The translations under genes were made by a program, and so were the position numbers. Under the pieces are notes generated by a model. That model ran no database searches and had not been told where the DNA came from. It saw only the letters and a program-made list of their open reading frames with translations. From Ulota crispa (lineage: Eukaryota > Streptophyta > Bryopsida > Orthotrichales > Orthotrichaceae), in NCBI GenBank assembly GCA_963920765.1, contig OY987244.1:32929678-32993677 (forward strand): 64,000 nt of DNA. The letters run 5' to 3'. Of this stretch, positions 11,922-22,042 are shown one piece after another. Each line of letters opens with the position of its first letter. Position 1 is the stretch's first letter.

Positions 11922-12125
11922 TCACACATTCTCCAAGAATGAAATTTTTGTGAAAGAATGAGAAGTTGTGGAGTGGATACAAGAGCCAGTGGGAGTACTT
12001 CTCCATGGAAGAAGGTGTGATTCCCCTTTTTGTGGGTAGTGGAATATGGAGAATGAGATTATCTTGAAAAATGTTGATGTAGTAAGAAAGAAAGCTGCAT
12101 TCACAAACTCAACCAAGGTTTCCAA
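11922..12125 (-). CDS. Candidate last exon of the Mpv17-like gene
   Basis: An AG acceptor at 12126-12127 is followed by an open frame in the phase left by the exon ending at 12646 (phase 0), to a TGA. It starts LETLVEFVNAAFFLTTSTFF, loosely like the last helix of Mpv17 proteins, but then runs on about 45 residues longer than the family normally does. If it is wrong, the real last exon is elsewhere in 11.6-12.6 kb. Confidence 0.35.
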   Translation of the reverse strand: METLVEFVNAAFFLTTSTFFKIISFSIFHYPQKGESHLLPWRSTPTGSCIHSTTSHSFTKISFLENV

Positions 12126-12645
12126 CTACAAGGAGGATGAGAAGCAAGAAAGAGCATGGGGACAATACTATTTTGTAACTGTAAAGTGGTGAGCCTATGA
12201 GTGGTGAGCCATGATTTTGTGAGCACTTGAGAACCAATTTTGAGCTCAAAATCAGTGAAATTTAATATTTTGATAAAAAAAAATCTAAGCTTACAACTCA
12301 CAGCTCACATATCCCTGCTCACAATGTAGCATTCCCCAAAAGCAAGATGAAAAAGAGACATGCATAGATAAAAACTTCACATATTAAATCTTCTTCATGC
12401 CCATTCTTCTCATTTAGAGATGAAGAAAAAAACTTCGCAATCCTGAAGAATGGAACATCCACAAATCCCGAGGAGAGAATGCCACGTCCCCATTCTCTGA
12501 AGAGGGCGAAGAAGGTCGGTGTGACTACCCATAATACTGCTGGTAAAACAAGTGCATTGAAATCCGCCTATTTTGACAAGCTGGAAAGAAGCACAATGGA
12601 TTTAATATGAGATTGCATTGGAGTGGGGGGGGGAGAAAAACAAAC

Positions 12646-14281
12646 CTGAAGATGAATGGGGACATAACGAAATGTGACGAAATCAAGCGGGGGCCAGTAC
12701 ATGGCTCCACTTTTCCAAGTCGGCCACAAGTCACGCTTGATTTTCTCACTGGCTTGCTCTGCGCTTTCCCCTACACAACCCCACATTCCGAGCTTTCCTT
12801 CAGATCGCACACACTTTCACAGTTGTGATCAATACGGTAGGAGAACCGAAAACCGACTCTTACTTCAGATGTGGTGACATTGAGGATCGTTCAGAATATA
12901 ATGGCATGTGCTTGTTAGGAAATATGCATAGATGCAAGCAAAATTGTTTTTGGAAGTTTTTGAGATTGTATGAATAAATTAGGAATTGTTGAGGGTAACT
13001 CCCGAGCCCTACCTGTTGTAGACACTCTACCCCATTGAAATGCTCACAACTCATGCTATGATGTGGGGTCATTAACTCCGTTCCTATGGGCTTTTGAAGA
13101 GTGAGAAAAACTTTTAGAATTCTATGAAAGAGTTTCAGGAGCCAGGATGCATGCCAGTTTATTGACCAGGCGGAGCTGCACAAGACATGCCTTTGGGCTT
13201 AAGTGAAGATATTTTTCTATTTACACAACAATTTGCTTCTCCTATTGATGAAAAAGCGACAAACAAAAAGATTGTGTCACATATGTAACTTCTCCGCCAC
13301 CTATACAATTCGTGTTCCTTACACCCCATTATTGTGACAAATTTTATGTGTCTTGTTTGCAAGCAGCAAGCCTGTGTAACTATAGGTTTGTAGATGTCGA
13401 TAAACGACTGGTGTTACATTTAGGTTCAATTTTGCGAACCTTGAAGGAGGGAGTTGACGGCAAAGAAAGCGCTGTTGACAATGGGAGATGCCAGCAGTTG
13501 GCCAGCCAGGACTTTTTTGATGGAGCTGGCGACATCCGTGTTGGGCAGAATCCTCTGCATGAGGTTGAACCACATGTGCAGGATGGGCGCGCTGAAGAAG
13601 GCGCCGATCCCCAGCATCCGCAGCGTCCGCATTTTGTCCCAATCTTGCTTGGCCTCCCCTTCTTTCAACGTCATGTTGGCCAGATACTGCCACGTACATC
13701 AACTTCACTCACAACATCAGGCATTTCCAAAACGCAGGGTTGCTGCGTTGGTATGAATTCTCTGATACTACGACAATCTGGACCTAATTGAAAGAAGAAA
13801 TCATGCCTGACATTCTTGGAAGGAAGAAGTGTTGTGGTTTAGTGTTACCAAAACTCGCTTTTTTGCTTCCGAAACGCTCTGTTACATTTGTGAGAGTTGG
13901 GGAACTGAGCCATGGCTATGTACACGAGGGACGTACTTGGGCTGTCATGTCTGCAAAGGCGAGTATGTTGGCAGCGGTGACGCTCTTGGTGGGAAGCGGA
14001 TACTGGTTGAGCATGCGCAAGTACCATGCCGTGAATCCCGAGGGCGGTGTTCCCCCGGCAGTGGAAGTGGTCCCGGTAGCCAAGCCTCTCCGGGAGAAAG
14101 ACGCTGACGGCACTTCCTGGTGCAGCCTGGAATTCTTTCCGAGGCGCCGGATGTGGGGATACCATAGTGGCAACGCCGGGATGTTGCTGCTCTTGGCATA
14201 GCTTACGATCTTTGCAGAATGATGGTGGAGATGGCGTCCTCCTCCGCTGACTGATCTGAGGTTGGCCACCAGTCTGAGCAT
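12646..14281 (-). CDS. Mpv17/PMP22 family membrane protein, organelle-targeted
   Basis: Exons 13937-14281, 13440-13686 and 12646-12770 join in frame with GT-AG introns. The first ATG is at 14281; an upstream in-frame stop excludes longer starts. Residues 1 to about 80 are basic, Ser-rich and without acidic clusters, like a mitochondrial or plastid presequence. The Mpv17 fold follows: AWYLRMLNQYPLPTKSVTAA at the exon 1 end, MLGIGAFFSAPILHMWF in exon 2, then DLWPTWKSGAMYWPPLDFV and FRYVPIHLQ in exon 3, the family's most conserved stretch. Mpv17 relatives are small four-helix inner-membrane or peroxisomal proteins, probably channels; the exact role here is inferred only from family. The last exon is uncertain: 11922-12125 follows a good AG, joins in phase and ends in TGA, but its tail is unlike the usual LVNSSFSFLW-type end. 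An alternative acceptor lies at about 12584. Confidence 0.82.
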
Positions 14282-15016
14282 GCTGAAAGGCCGGTTTTCT
14301 GTAGCAAGCACATCTCCAGCAGTGGTTGCAACTTATATGGCTCAATCACATGTCACAACCTATGCGAATTAATTGTTTGTGTAAACTTCAATGAGGATTT
14401 ACTGTCTTTCTGTGAATGAACTATTTGCAAAAGGATTGCACGTGTTTGGCGAAGACTGTGCAGTGCTTCTATGATTGAGCTCGAATGGTAGTGCAGGAAC
14501 AACGGAAACTGCTCTTGGACGGGTGCTCTTTTATTTGATTCCACGTGGTGGATGTTTGATTAAGTTTAGCATTGCTAACTACCTACCTGCCTTTCAGAGA
14601 AAAAAAACCCTAACTTAACCACCTTCCCTCATCACTTTTCAGAGTCGAAACAGAATTATACTCTATGTAATAATTAATATCTGAATGGTCGATAGGCCTA
14701 AGAAATATATATACATGTCTAATGGCAAGATTAATCACACACAATTTCCACTGCTGGCAGTTGTATAGTGACAAATTGCTTGCAACATCACCACCAAGAT
14801 TAGAGCCCGTTTCCAATAAGGTGTTTTGGCTTGCAGGAACGGGGGAAACCGAGTGGCATGAAGTACCTGCATGGACACTGGCGAACATTGGCGGACATTG
14901 GCTCTTAGCCCTAAACAGTTGAACAAATCAAGACTTCAGTGCTACATGGTAAAACTTTAATTCATTGAAATAGTTGACCTGGTGACGCGGTGTTTGAAAT
15001 GTATCCAAACGTTATC
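14282..15016. other. Intergenic, upstream of Mpv17-like gene
   Basis: No gene recognised. The part next to 14281 should hold the Mpv17-like promoter and 5' UTR. The rest is unique-looking, with only short incidental ORFs. Confidence 0.4.
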
Positions 15017-15306
15017 AACGGCATATTCATTAAATTGGGACAAAACATTCATTTTGGGACTTTTTGAAGGTCATTTTGGGACTTTTTGAAGCTTTGGGGT
15101 GATCACCCCAAAGCAGGCCCCAATCGAGCTCCAGTGTTTTTTTGGTACACATGTCTTCACCTGAGAGGAGGAATTTGTGAGGGAAAAAATCTTAATGGTT
15201 TACACTGAATTTGATACTTTTGAATCTGGTTTAGGGTGACTATTTTGAATTGAGCTGGAGTACAAAATGGTACCTTTGTTTTTCCCAATTTAATGAATAT
15301 CCCGTT
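15017..15306. mobile_element. MITE, 4-bp TSD family, copy 4
   Basis: Ends are AACGGCATATTCATTAAAT and ATTTAATGAATATCCCGTT. A perfect TATC lies on each side (15013-15016 and 15307-15310), the clearest target duplication in this family. The interior is diverged, with a doubled CATTTTGGGACTTTTTGAAG block at about 15044-15090. Confidence 0.8.
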
Positions 15307-16086
15307 TATCGTACGCTGTTGGGAGTTTTTCCTGTCACATTGTGAGAAAGCTGCAATCAAAACCAGTAACTCTAATCAGCAAAATGTTCGACACATGTCA
15401 CATGGAGTGAATTGTATTTGTTGAATGCAAAGTGTGAAAACTGCACGAGGTTTGCAAATTAATGTTCCTCTAACAAACTGACGGTTTTTATGCTTACTTA
15501 TCGACCCGGTTTCAATGAGTGTTGACTTGAGAAGTGAGTAGTTTAGAAGACCTAACTTGCTCAAACCTGGCATGCATTCCGTAGGGTATGGAAAGTGACG
15601 AACTCTTCTATGAAGCATTGAGAATCCCTGCTGTCGTTTTAGAACCTGGAGGTTAATGAGATCCACTCGTATCAAGGAATCTCTATTATAAACCTATTAC
15701 AAACTCTGCTCACTATATACTCCCAAAGCTTTGAAATTGAGGGTCGGTAGAACATGTCGAAGTCGGAATTTGGAGTCGGTATTCAAAGCAAGCCTGGAAG
15801 AAAGCACTACAGAGTCTTTGTAAAGAAGAACTTCTTTCCTAGAGCAGAAATAAAACTTATTCTCGAAGAAAGGAGGAGGCGATTTGAGTGACGCAATCCC
15901 CATGTTTATTCTGAGGGCCTTGTACTTTGAGAGGAGAGATTCTGGAGCTCGTTTTCACACAAAGTCAGATTGGTGCTCAAGCCCCTTGCCAACTTGGATA
16001 CATGTTCCATCCTGGTCTTTAATTATGCAGACATGGATTCCAAACTTGCAAGGTTTAGTTACAAAAAGAGGTCGAAGATCTGTACA
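15307..16086. other. Probable 3' flank of the 16.1-16.8 kb gene; nothing else
   Basis: No separate gene recognised. Several short minus-strand frames exist without domain content. Part of this stretch may be 3' UTR of the gene at 16087-16773. Confidence 0.35.
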
Positions 16087-16773
16087 TCAGAGCCTGGTAT
16101 CACAATTCACGTCGTCGTTGGCGTTCATCATCGTCCAGTCGTCGTCGTCGTTGTCATCGTCGTCCTCCGTGTCTGATTCTGAAAGCTCAACATCCGACCA
16201 GCTGTCCTCGCTCAAAACGGATTCCCAGCTCGAACCATCCACAGCACCTGAACCAAAAACCCCCAAATCTCTGTGGAATGCCTCGTCAACGACAGAAACT
16301 GTATCTGTGCCATCGCTCGAAAGCTCGAATGGCGTGCAAGCCATGGCCGTCGTCTCGTCCATGATCTCCAAGTCATCGTTGTCGTCGCCAGAGCCGCCGG
16401 GCATGCTCGCAAAGGCAGCGTCAATCACGCTATTCACAGTGGCAACCAGAATCCCCACCTCCACGACGGCATTCTCGTGCTCATGACGACGACAGGCATT
16501 ATTAAACCGCTCATCAGTTTCACGATCCACCACGTCACGAAGAGACGATGAAACTCGAAGTTGTTTCAGCGATGGCTGCAGGCAGAAGTCACCGAGAGAA
16601 GGGTTGACGTGCACGTCGGTGGCGAAGCGCTTGTACCTGCCCATGCGCTTCGGCCGAGACTTCTCCACGGGATGATCCCGGCATGCCCGGCATCGTGTCT
16701 TGCCCGACCTGCATCTCCCCGTGCTCCTGCTCTTGCTGGTGGGCTGCCCTCGCACTCGACCTTCCCGTCTCAT
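16087..16773 (-). CDS. Hypothetical protein, basic N-terminus, acidic C-terminus
   Basis: One uninterrupted 228-residue frame starts at an ATG at 16773. It is GC-rich compared with its surroundings, which supports real coding use. Residues 1-50 are strongly basic and include a CRACRDHP cysteine pair followed by KSRPKRMGRYKRF. The middle (about 70-125) is mixed. The C-terminal third is acidic and Ser-rich, ending in a run of Asp (SDTEDDDDNDDDDW), encoded by a GTC/GTCATC-type trinucleotide tract on the plus strand. No membrane segment or signal peptide is seen. The layout suggests a nuclear protein that binds nucleic acid or protein through the basic part, but I do not recognise the family. No intron is needed. 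Confidence 0.55.
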   Translation of the reverse strand: MRREGRVRGQPTSKSRSTGRCRSGKTRCRACRDHPVEKSRPKRMGRYKRFATDVHVNPSLGDFCLQPSLKQLRVSSSLRDVVDRETDERFNNACRRHEHENAVVEVGILVATVNSVIDAAFASMPGGSGDDNDDLEIMDETTAMACTPFELSSDGTDTVSVVDEAFHRDLGVFGSGAVDGSSWESVLSEDSWSDVELSESDTEDDDDNDDDDWTMMNANDDVNCDTRL

Positions 16774-17123
16774 CTCGATGTCGATGTCGATCGATTACTT
16801 GCGCTCCCCCCACTTGCTCTGATCGAACTTCCCAAAATACTGCACTAAAGTTGCAATCACGTAGACTTCGATCGATCTCCTCCAATCGACGCAATTAAGT
16901 ATCCAATTGATCAAGCCAAGAGAGTGGGTTCAAGTCCAGTCCAGTTCTATTCCCTGCGCAAATGAGTTCGACCGTACGTCACGGCCGGGGCTGTGGATGC
17001 ATATTTCGAGAGGAAGATGAGTGCACCAGATGTTGCTTGGGCAACAAGACTGAAGCTTCTCGGTCACGTCAGAAATGGGTTGTCAAATTCCATTTTCCTA
17101 AAGAACCGTGATGAGGGATTTAA
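16774..17123. promoter_or_regulatory. Upstream region of the 228-residue gene
   Basis: This stretch is moderately GC-rich with no ORF of its own. By position it should carry the promoter and 5' UTR of the minus-strand gene that starts at 16773. I could not assign a TATA box or other element. Confidence 0.3.
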
Positions 17124-17364
17124 CCCCTGAGCGCGTAGAGTTTTTCCATGCTTTTGAGGAGACCAACTAGGTCTTTCCAATATAATTCCACGCGTTTATC
17201 CAAAAAGTACATCCACAATATTTGTGATTTCTCTCAATTTTATCACAACCCCATTCTCAAAAGTTCGGGTACACCCTAGTCCTTAACACGAGTACACATG
17301 CACTCAAAGTGAACTCTTTTCCCACTCCCCATCGACAGTATACTGTCAATGGGGCGCTTAGGGG
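17124..17364. mobile_element. TTAA-flanked short element, 241 bp (isolated member)
   Basis: Left end is CCCCTGAGCGC and right end GCGCTTAGGGG, with TTAA immediately outside both (17120-17123 and 17365-17368). The ends match the large family at 20-29 kb and 36-52 kb. The interior is unrelated to the longer members, and there is no ORF. Confidence 0.75.
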
Positions 17365-17368
17365 TTAA

Positions 17369-19315
17369 GCTACAATGAGCATTTTGGTGTGACAGTGAAG
17401 CATGAGCCGGGACTCCATTTTGCAAACCTATGCTTCTACCGAGATTTTGAACCCACATTAGCCTGATTTAGTAAGCTCAAGTCTAGAGATGCAGATTGTG
17501 AAAAAGTCCCTTGCAGGGAACAAGATGCAAATTGTGTAACTTGACTTGGCTCATATCTGTGAACGACTGCAATATCTGCTACAATGTTCATGGGTGTAAC
17601 TAAATTCTAGCAAAGCTTAAGCTTTAAAGAAACCATGGTCGATTGTAGATTAGGTCACAATTTTTGTCAACTTTTTATAAATTCAACCATGATTTCCTTA
17701 TAGTGAGCTTCTACCAATTTTTTTTCTTATTCCTACTCAAAATGTGAACGCCAGTGTTAAATTTGAAGTTTTTAGTACATCTAGCACTTCTTTTTGCAAT
17801 CACACACCTTGAGAAATCAATCAAATGCTAATAGTGCACAAACCGGATATGAGCTTACCACTCTTTGAAATGTTCTCAAGGTGTATTAAAATATAGTCTT
17901 TAATCATTTATTAGGATTTATTTTCTTAGCAATTTCTTTATTATCTACCTTACAGATAAATTTGATGAAAAACTATATGAAAGGTAGTGATGGTCAAAGT
18001 CACTTGACTTGTATATATTTGAGGAGGTAAGTCACATACAAAAATTCCTTCTAAACTTAGGTAAAGTCCACAAATGGGGTTTGAAGAGTTAGCATCGTTG
18101 TCCATATCCAAGCCAGTGCTCGTCGAGGACTTCAACTCCTCATCCTCTCTACTCGTGACTCTGGCCCTGAACCCTCCTCAGCTGCCGTATGATTCTCTCC
18201 TGGCTTCGGGACACGTGTTGATTTAGAATTTTCAACCCTTCGGAAAACCAGCGTTTTTCTGAGTCATTTTTGTAGGAGGAAACGTCATCTTCTCAGTCAA
18301 AATCCAAGTCTACACATGAGAAACTAAAAAATCTGCACAGCTAGCAAGGTGCAGGAAAGTGCAAGCAGTAGCTCTTTTGCATGAGAAAACAAGGGAACCA
18401 CTGTGAAAATTCAAGTTCTCTCTTGGAAAAGAAAGACTAAAAGGGGAAAATTCATTTACTTGCAGAATGCACCAAGTTTTGCAACACCTAATCGAAACTT
18501 GAACTTTTCTTGAGATGAATTCTTCTATCAATTTTATTTGGATAACTTGGAATCTTGGCACCGTACTACTCAAATCTGAATCACTGTGTTGATGAAGCAC
18601 ATTGTACTTAGGGCCACCTTAGGAGTTGAGGTCTTGAAGACTTGGGACCATTTCAATCAAAATTTCAACCCAAATGGCCAAAAAAACCTAGCCTCAAGCA
18701 TTCATTATTATAAAGGTATACTGGAGGCCAATCTCTTTACATGTAGAGACATTGACGCCAAAAAGTTAAGACCATTAGTGTATAACTCAAAGTTTTCAAT
18801 GGAAAAGGGACAAAAAATATGATCAAATAGAGCCACTAAAATTACTGTTCCATCTTGGTTGCTGATTATTTCAAAACAGTTCATTTTATTCATAAACAAT
18901 AACTAATAAAAAGTCCTGAGATCAAGAACTGGTAATTGGCCTCCCATCTTCGGGGGACCTCATTTTCCAAGCGAGATCTTTTCTCTTTCACATTTTAAAT
19001 TTGCCCTTGTCTATGGTTTAATGCACTGCACATGTGAGTTTGTACGACCAAGGTGCAAAATGCGTGCATATATTACAAACAAATACAAACAAATTCAAAA
19101 GTAAGAGACTAGCTCTAAGTTTGTCAACTTGATCTCCTTCCACAGTTCTAGATTGCAACAAGGTCTTTACATCCAAAAGTGAAACACAATATCCCTAAAT
19201 TCAAATTCCTGAAAATAAACTTCTAAATTCTTTGAATTCTCTGGCAAATGTATAACAGAGCTTTTCCACACTAATCAAAATAAATGCCTTGGCACCAAAT
19301 TTAGAGAATCTAATA
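17369..19315. other. Intergenic, AT-rich; dispersed repeat at 18240-18570
   Basis: No gene recognised. Positions 18240-18570 are the diverged partner of the repeat at 7755-8100. The rest is AT-rich without clear structure. It ends at the TA target of the MLE. Confidence 0.4.
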
Positions 19316-19915
19316 TACTCCCTCCGTCCCAGAATGATCTTCCTCTTTGACAAAATGTTCTAGATTAAGGTCAAAAATCAATATTTTTCAATTCCATTTT
19401 GAGGTACAAGTAAAATGCCATGCTCTCCTGCTGTCTTCCAAATTGAAACTTTAATTTCATTATCAAATTAAAAGTATGAAGTTTTAAAATGTGGGTTTGA
19501 GGGGGCTTCAAGGAGGAGCACCGCTAGCCAATGAATTTCCAATTCCCGCTCTATCTTCTGCCTTCCCAGGGTGTGAGCTGTAAGCTTAGTTCTTGCGCCT
19601 CCTTTGCACCTGCTTCAAAAAAATAGGAACTCAGCTTAAAATAGATGCTACAAAACCTTCACTGGTAACCGTGTTGGCTTCAAAGTTCAACTGATAATGG
19701 ATGCACTCGTCTTCTGCTTCAGGTCGATGCTTGAACAATAGGAGTGCAAGTTGTTACGACACTTGTTCAATGTTCAACTGGTGCACTAAACATGGAATGG
19801 ACACGGTATGAACACAGTATCACAGAGCAACACATAATGAACACGGACTTATGCAGTAACACGGAATTAACACATGGATCAAACACAATTTAAAGGCTTA
19901 GAAACTCTGAACATG

Positions 19916-20227
19916 TCAGTGCACAAAAGTTCCAGTACCGGCGTGCATCCAGTCCACATCTTCAAAACCCCACCATTTCTTCAGCAAAGTACATGTGTGC
20001 AGACTCACTCTCTCGAATAGTAGCAACGCCAAATCGCCACCTTTAGCAGCAACACTGTCAATGACAGCATCTGAACGTAGTTGAGCATCTGAATGTAGTT
20101 GAGAGTTCGTCCTGTCATCTGGAGATAAGTCGACAAGTAGCCAAGAGTCTAAGGCCGGTGGTGTTCCAAGAAGTGAATCAACATTCCCAGGTGAGAGGAC
20201 AATTTTATTGAGTACCTTGCTAGTCAA
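19916..20227 (-). other. Unexplained ORF inside MLE, possible captured gene fragment
   Basis: A 103-residue open frame runs antisense to the transposase. It includes a Ser/Asp-rich stretch (LLVDLSPDDRTNSQ) and a tail KKWWGFEDVDWMHAG before a stop. It is more GC-rich than the surrounding element, and MLEs normally carry one gene only, so it may be a captured host exon. No homology recognised. It is preserved unchanged in copy B (61875-62186, plus strand). Confidence 0.35.
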
Positions 20228-20526
20228 AATAAGAAGATAGGTTGATTTTGGTGCGGGTTAAAACATCTCAAAAAATTTTGATCAATGTTTGGGCCTGCAG
20301 TATGCTTTGAGCTTTTGACCTTCATGACTAGCCATTATTTCTTCCTTTGGGCGATGCTTGCAACTTTTCTAGACTGCATGCGGAGTATTATCGAGAATCT
20401 CTAATTTCAAGAAGTCAAAGTTAGATTTCAAGCCTCTATGAATGAATGAGCATGCAGTGTATGTTGCATTTAGTATTGTTATTGATGACATTGCAAGAAA
20501 GGGAGAGATGTCACATTAGAGCTTCA

Positions 20527-20860
20527 ATAGGGGGCTTTAAATATAGAATTTGGTCTACGAGTTTCTGACCTCACAGGGTTCCCCGCTCAGTAGTGAATTA
20601 TTTCTGTTCACTCGTATGTCCAAAGTTTGACATACCCGTGAGTTTGCGGTTAGGGTTTTGTGCATAAGTCGGCCGTCTAAGCATCTGAGACACCTGCGAG
20701 GTCATGCCTCACAAAAGTGAGTTTATGAAGTTCACTCCTCACATGAATCACGTTAGGTGTGAATTCCAGAGGTGAGGCACCTCATTGTTCACTAGTGAAT
20801 TCACTGAGGTGAATCGCGACTCGATTCACCTGAAAAACTTTATGTTTGAAGCCTCCTAAT
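20527..20860. repeat. Palindrome-rich block with imperfect inverted ends
   Basis: It opens AGGGGGCTTTAAATAT and closes TTTGAAGCCTCCT, an imperfect inverted pair. Between them lie several short perfect palindromes: GTGAATTCAC, TCACTAGTGA, and AGGTGAATCG / CGATTCACCT around CGACT. It could be a small MITE with AAT or TA duplication, but class and borders are uncertain. Repeated in copy B at 61242-61575. Confidence 0.45.
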
Positions 20861-21123
20861 AATTAGCATTTACATGTTCAACTGACCGTGTTTTCAGTTT
20901 GTCAACCTCAAAAATTAATTTATTTTTTGTAGCAATTCTTTATCGGTCCTCCCTTTTTTTCTCTTGGTAAATTAAAGGAAGTTCCATGCACCTAAGAATG
21001 TGACATTTAGATACTGTATGCAAAAGTTAGGAAGAGCAACTTTTTTTTGAAGATGTTCTAAAATCGTTCCTTCCATACTGATTTTGAAGACGGTGTAATT
21101 GCTCCAAGATTGGCATGGTTTAA

Positions 21124-21754
21124 CACCTAAATGCCTGCGGCACCAAATTTCGGTGTCAACAATACTGTGAAGCTCAATAAACATGACTAAGCTTCTATTT
21201 TAGTAGTTTACATTTTGGATTTATTCTTTGTGAAGTTTAGTTTTAGGATCAAAAATCTGATTTTGAAAATAATTGATTATGAGTTCTCTAATCAAGCTTT
21301 TGTGCAAGGGTCTTGACTTTCTCTAGTGTTGAGAGCTCTTGGAAATAAGCCTCACATACGCTAGATATTGGAGAAAAATTTACATTAAAAATTCACTTGA
21401 AAAATTTGTAGAAGAGCTTTTGAAAAGCTATAAAGTCTTTGGGGTTATGTATGTTATTTCCTTCAACCTTATAATTTGTGGTGACCAATTTTTAGATCCA
21501 ACATGTGAAAAGATGATTCAAAGACTTCAAGTCATTTTTGTAGTTTTAACACCCTCATGATCAAACATTATAATCTTTCAATCCATAAGTGACATTGTTG
21601 TGTTTTCTTTTCCTATGTGACTTCTAACATATCTAATTTGAATTTGTATGGTTATAATTTAAAAGAACTTGATGCAACTTATTAAAATGTTGCTTTTTTG
21701 TTTAATTTGAAGCAAATTCCTCAAAGCTCAAAAAAGGCCTCAAGCATTTAGGGA
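21124..21754. mobile_element. TTAA-flanked element T1 (631 bp, family A)
   Basis: Left end CACCTAAATGCCTGCGG, right end CCTCAAGCATTTAGGGA, with TTAA at 21120-21123 and 21755-21758. The interior matches the 25798 and 49582 members in opposite orientation (for example the CACCCTCATGATCAAACAT region). It is non-coding. Mirror copy at 60348-60978. Confidence 0.82.
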
Positions 21755-22042
21755 TTAAGAGTTCCGACTCTATTCCACATACAACTAATGTAGCATATGT
21801 GATTTTTTATTACTTTGTATATAATCATATTTCAATCTTAATCCTAACCAGAGTAGTACATCAAATAGGAATGGTGTGGTATTTGATTGAAGTCCAAAGC
21901 ATAATCAACTTTAAAAATCATATTCCGCCCTCTTTTCTTCATTTGTCTAAGTATGGATAGATTAGTGCTCTTAATATGTGATTCTCGTGTTGACCTTTAA
22001 AACAAAGCTTTATTATTAAGGTCATTTCATTTTCATGCAGGG

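Noticed and set aside
13788-14201. Plus-strand ORFs over 13.3-14.3 kb
   Set aside because: They are shadows of the Mpv17-like exons on the minus strand, whose conserved motifs and splice phases are convincing.
15884-16486. 200-residue Ser-rich plus-strand ORF
   Set aside because: It is the antisense shadow of the acidic, Ser/Asp-rich tail of the minus-strand gene.
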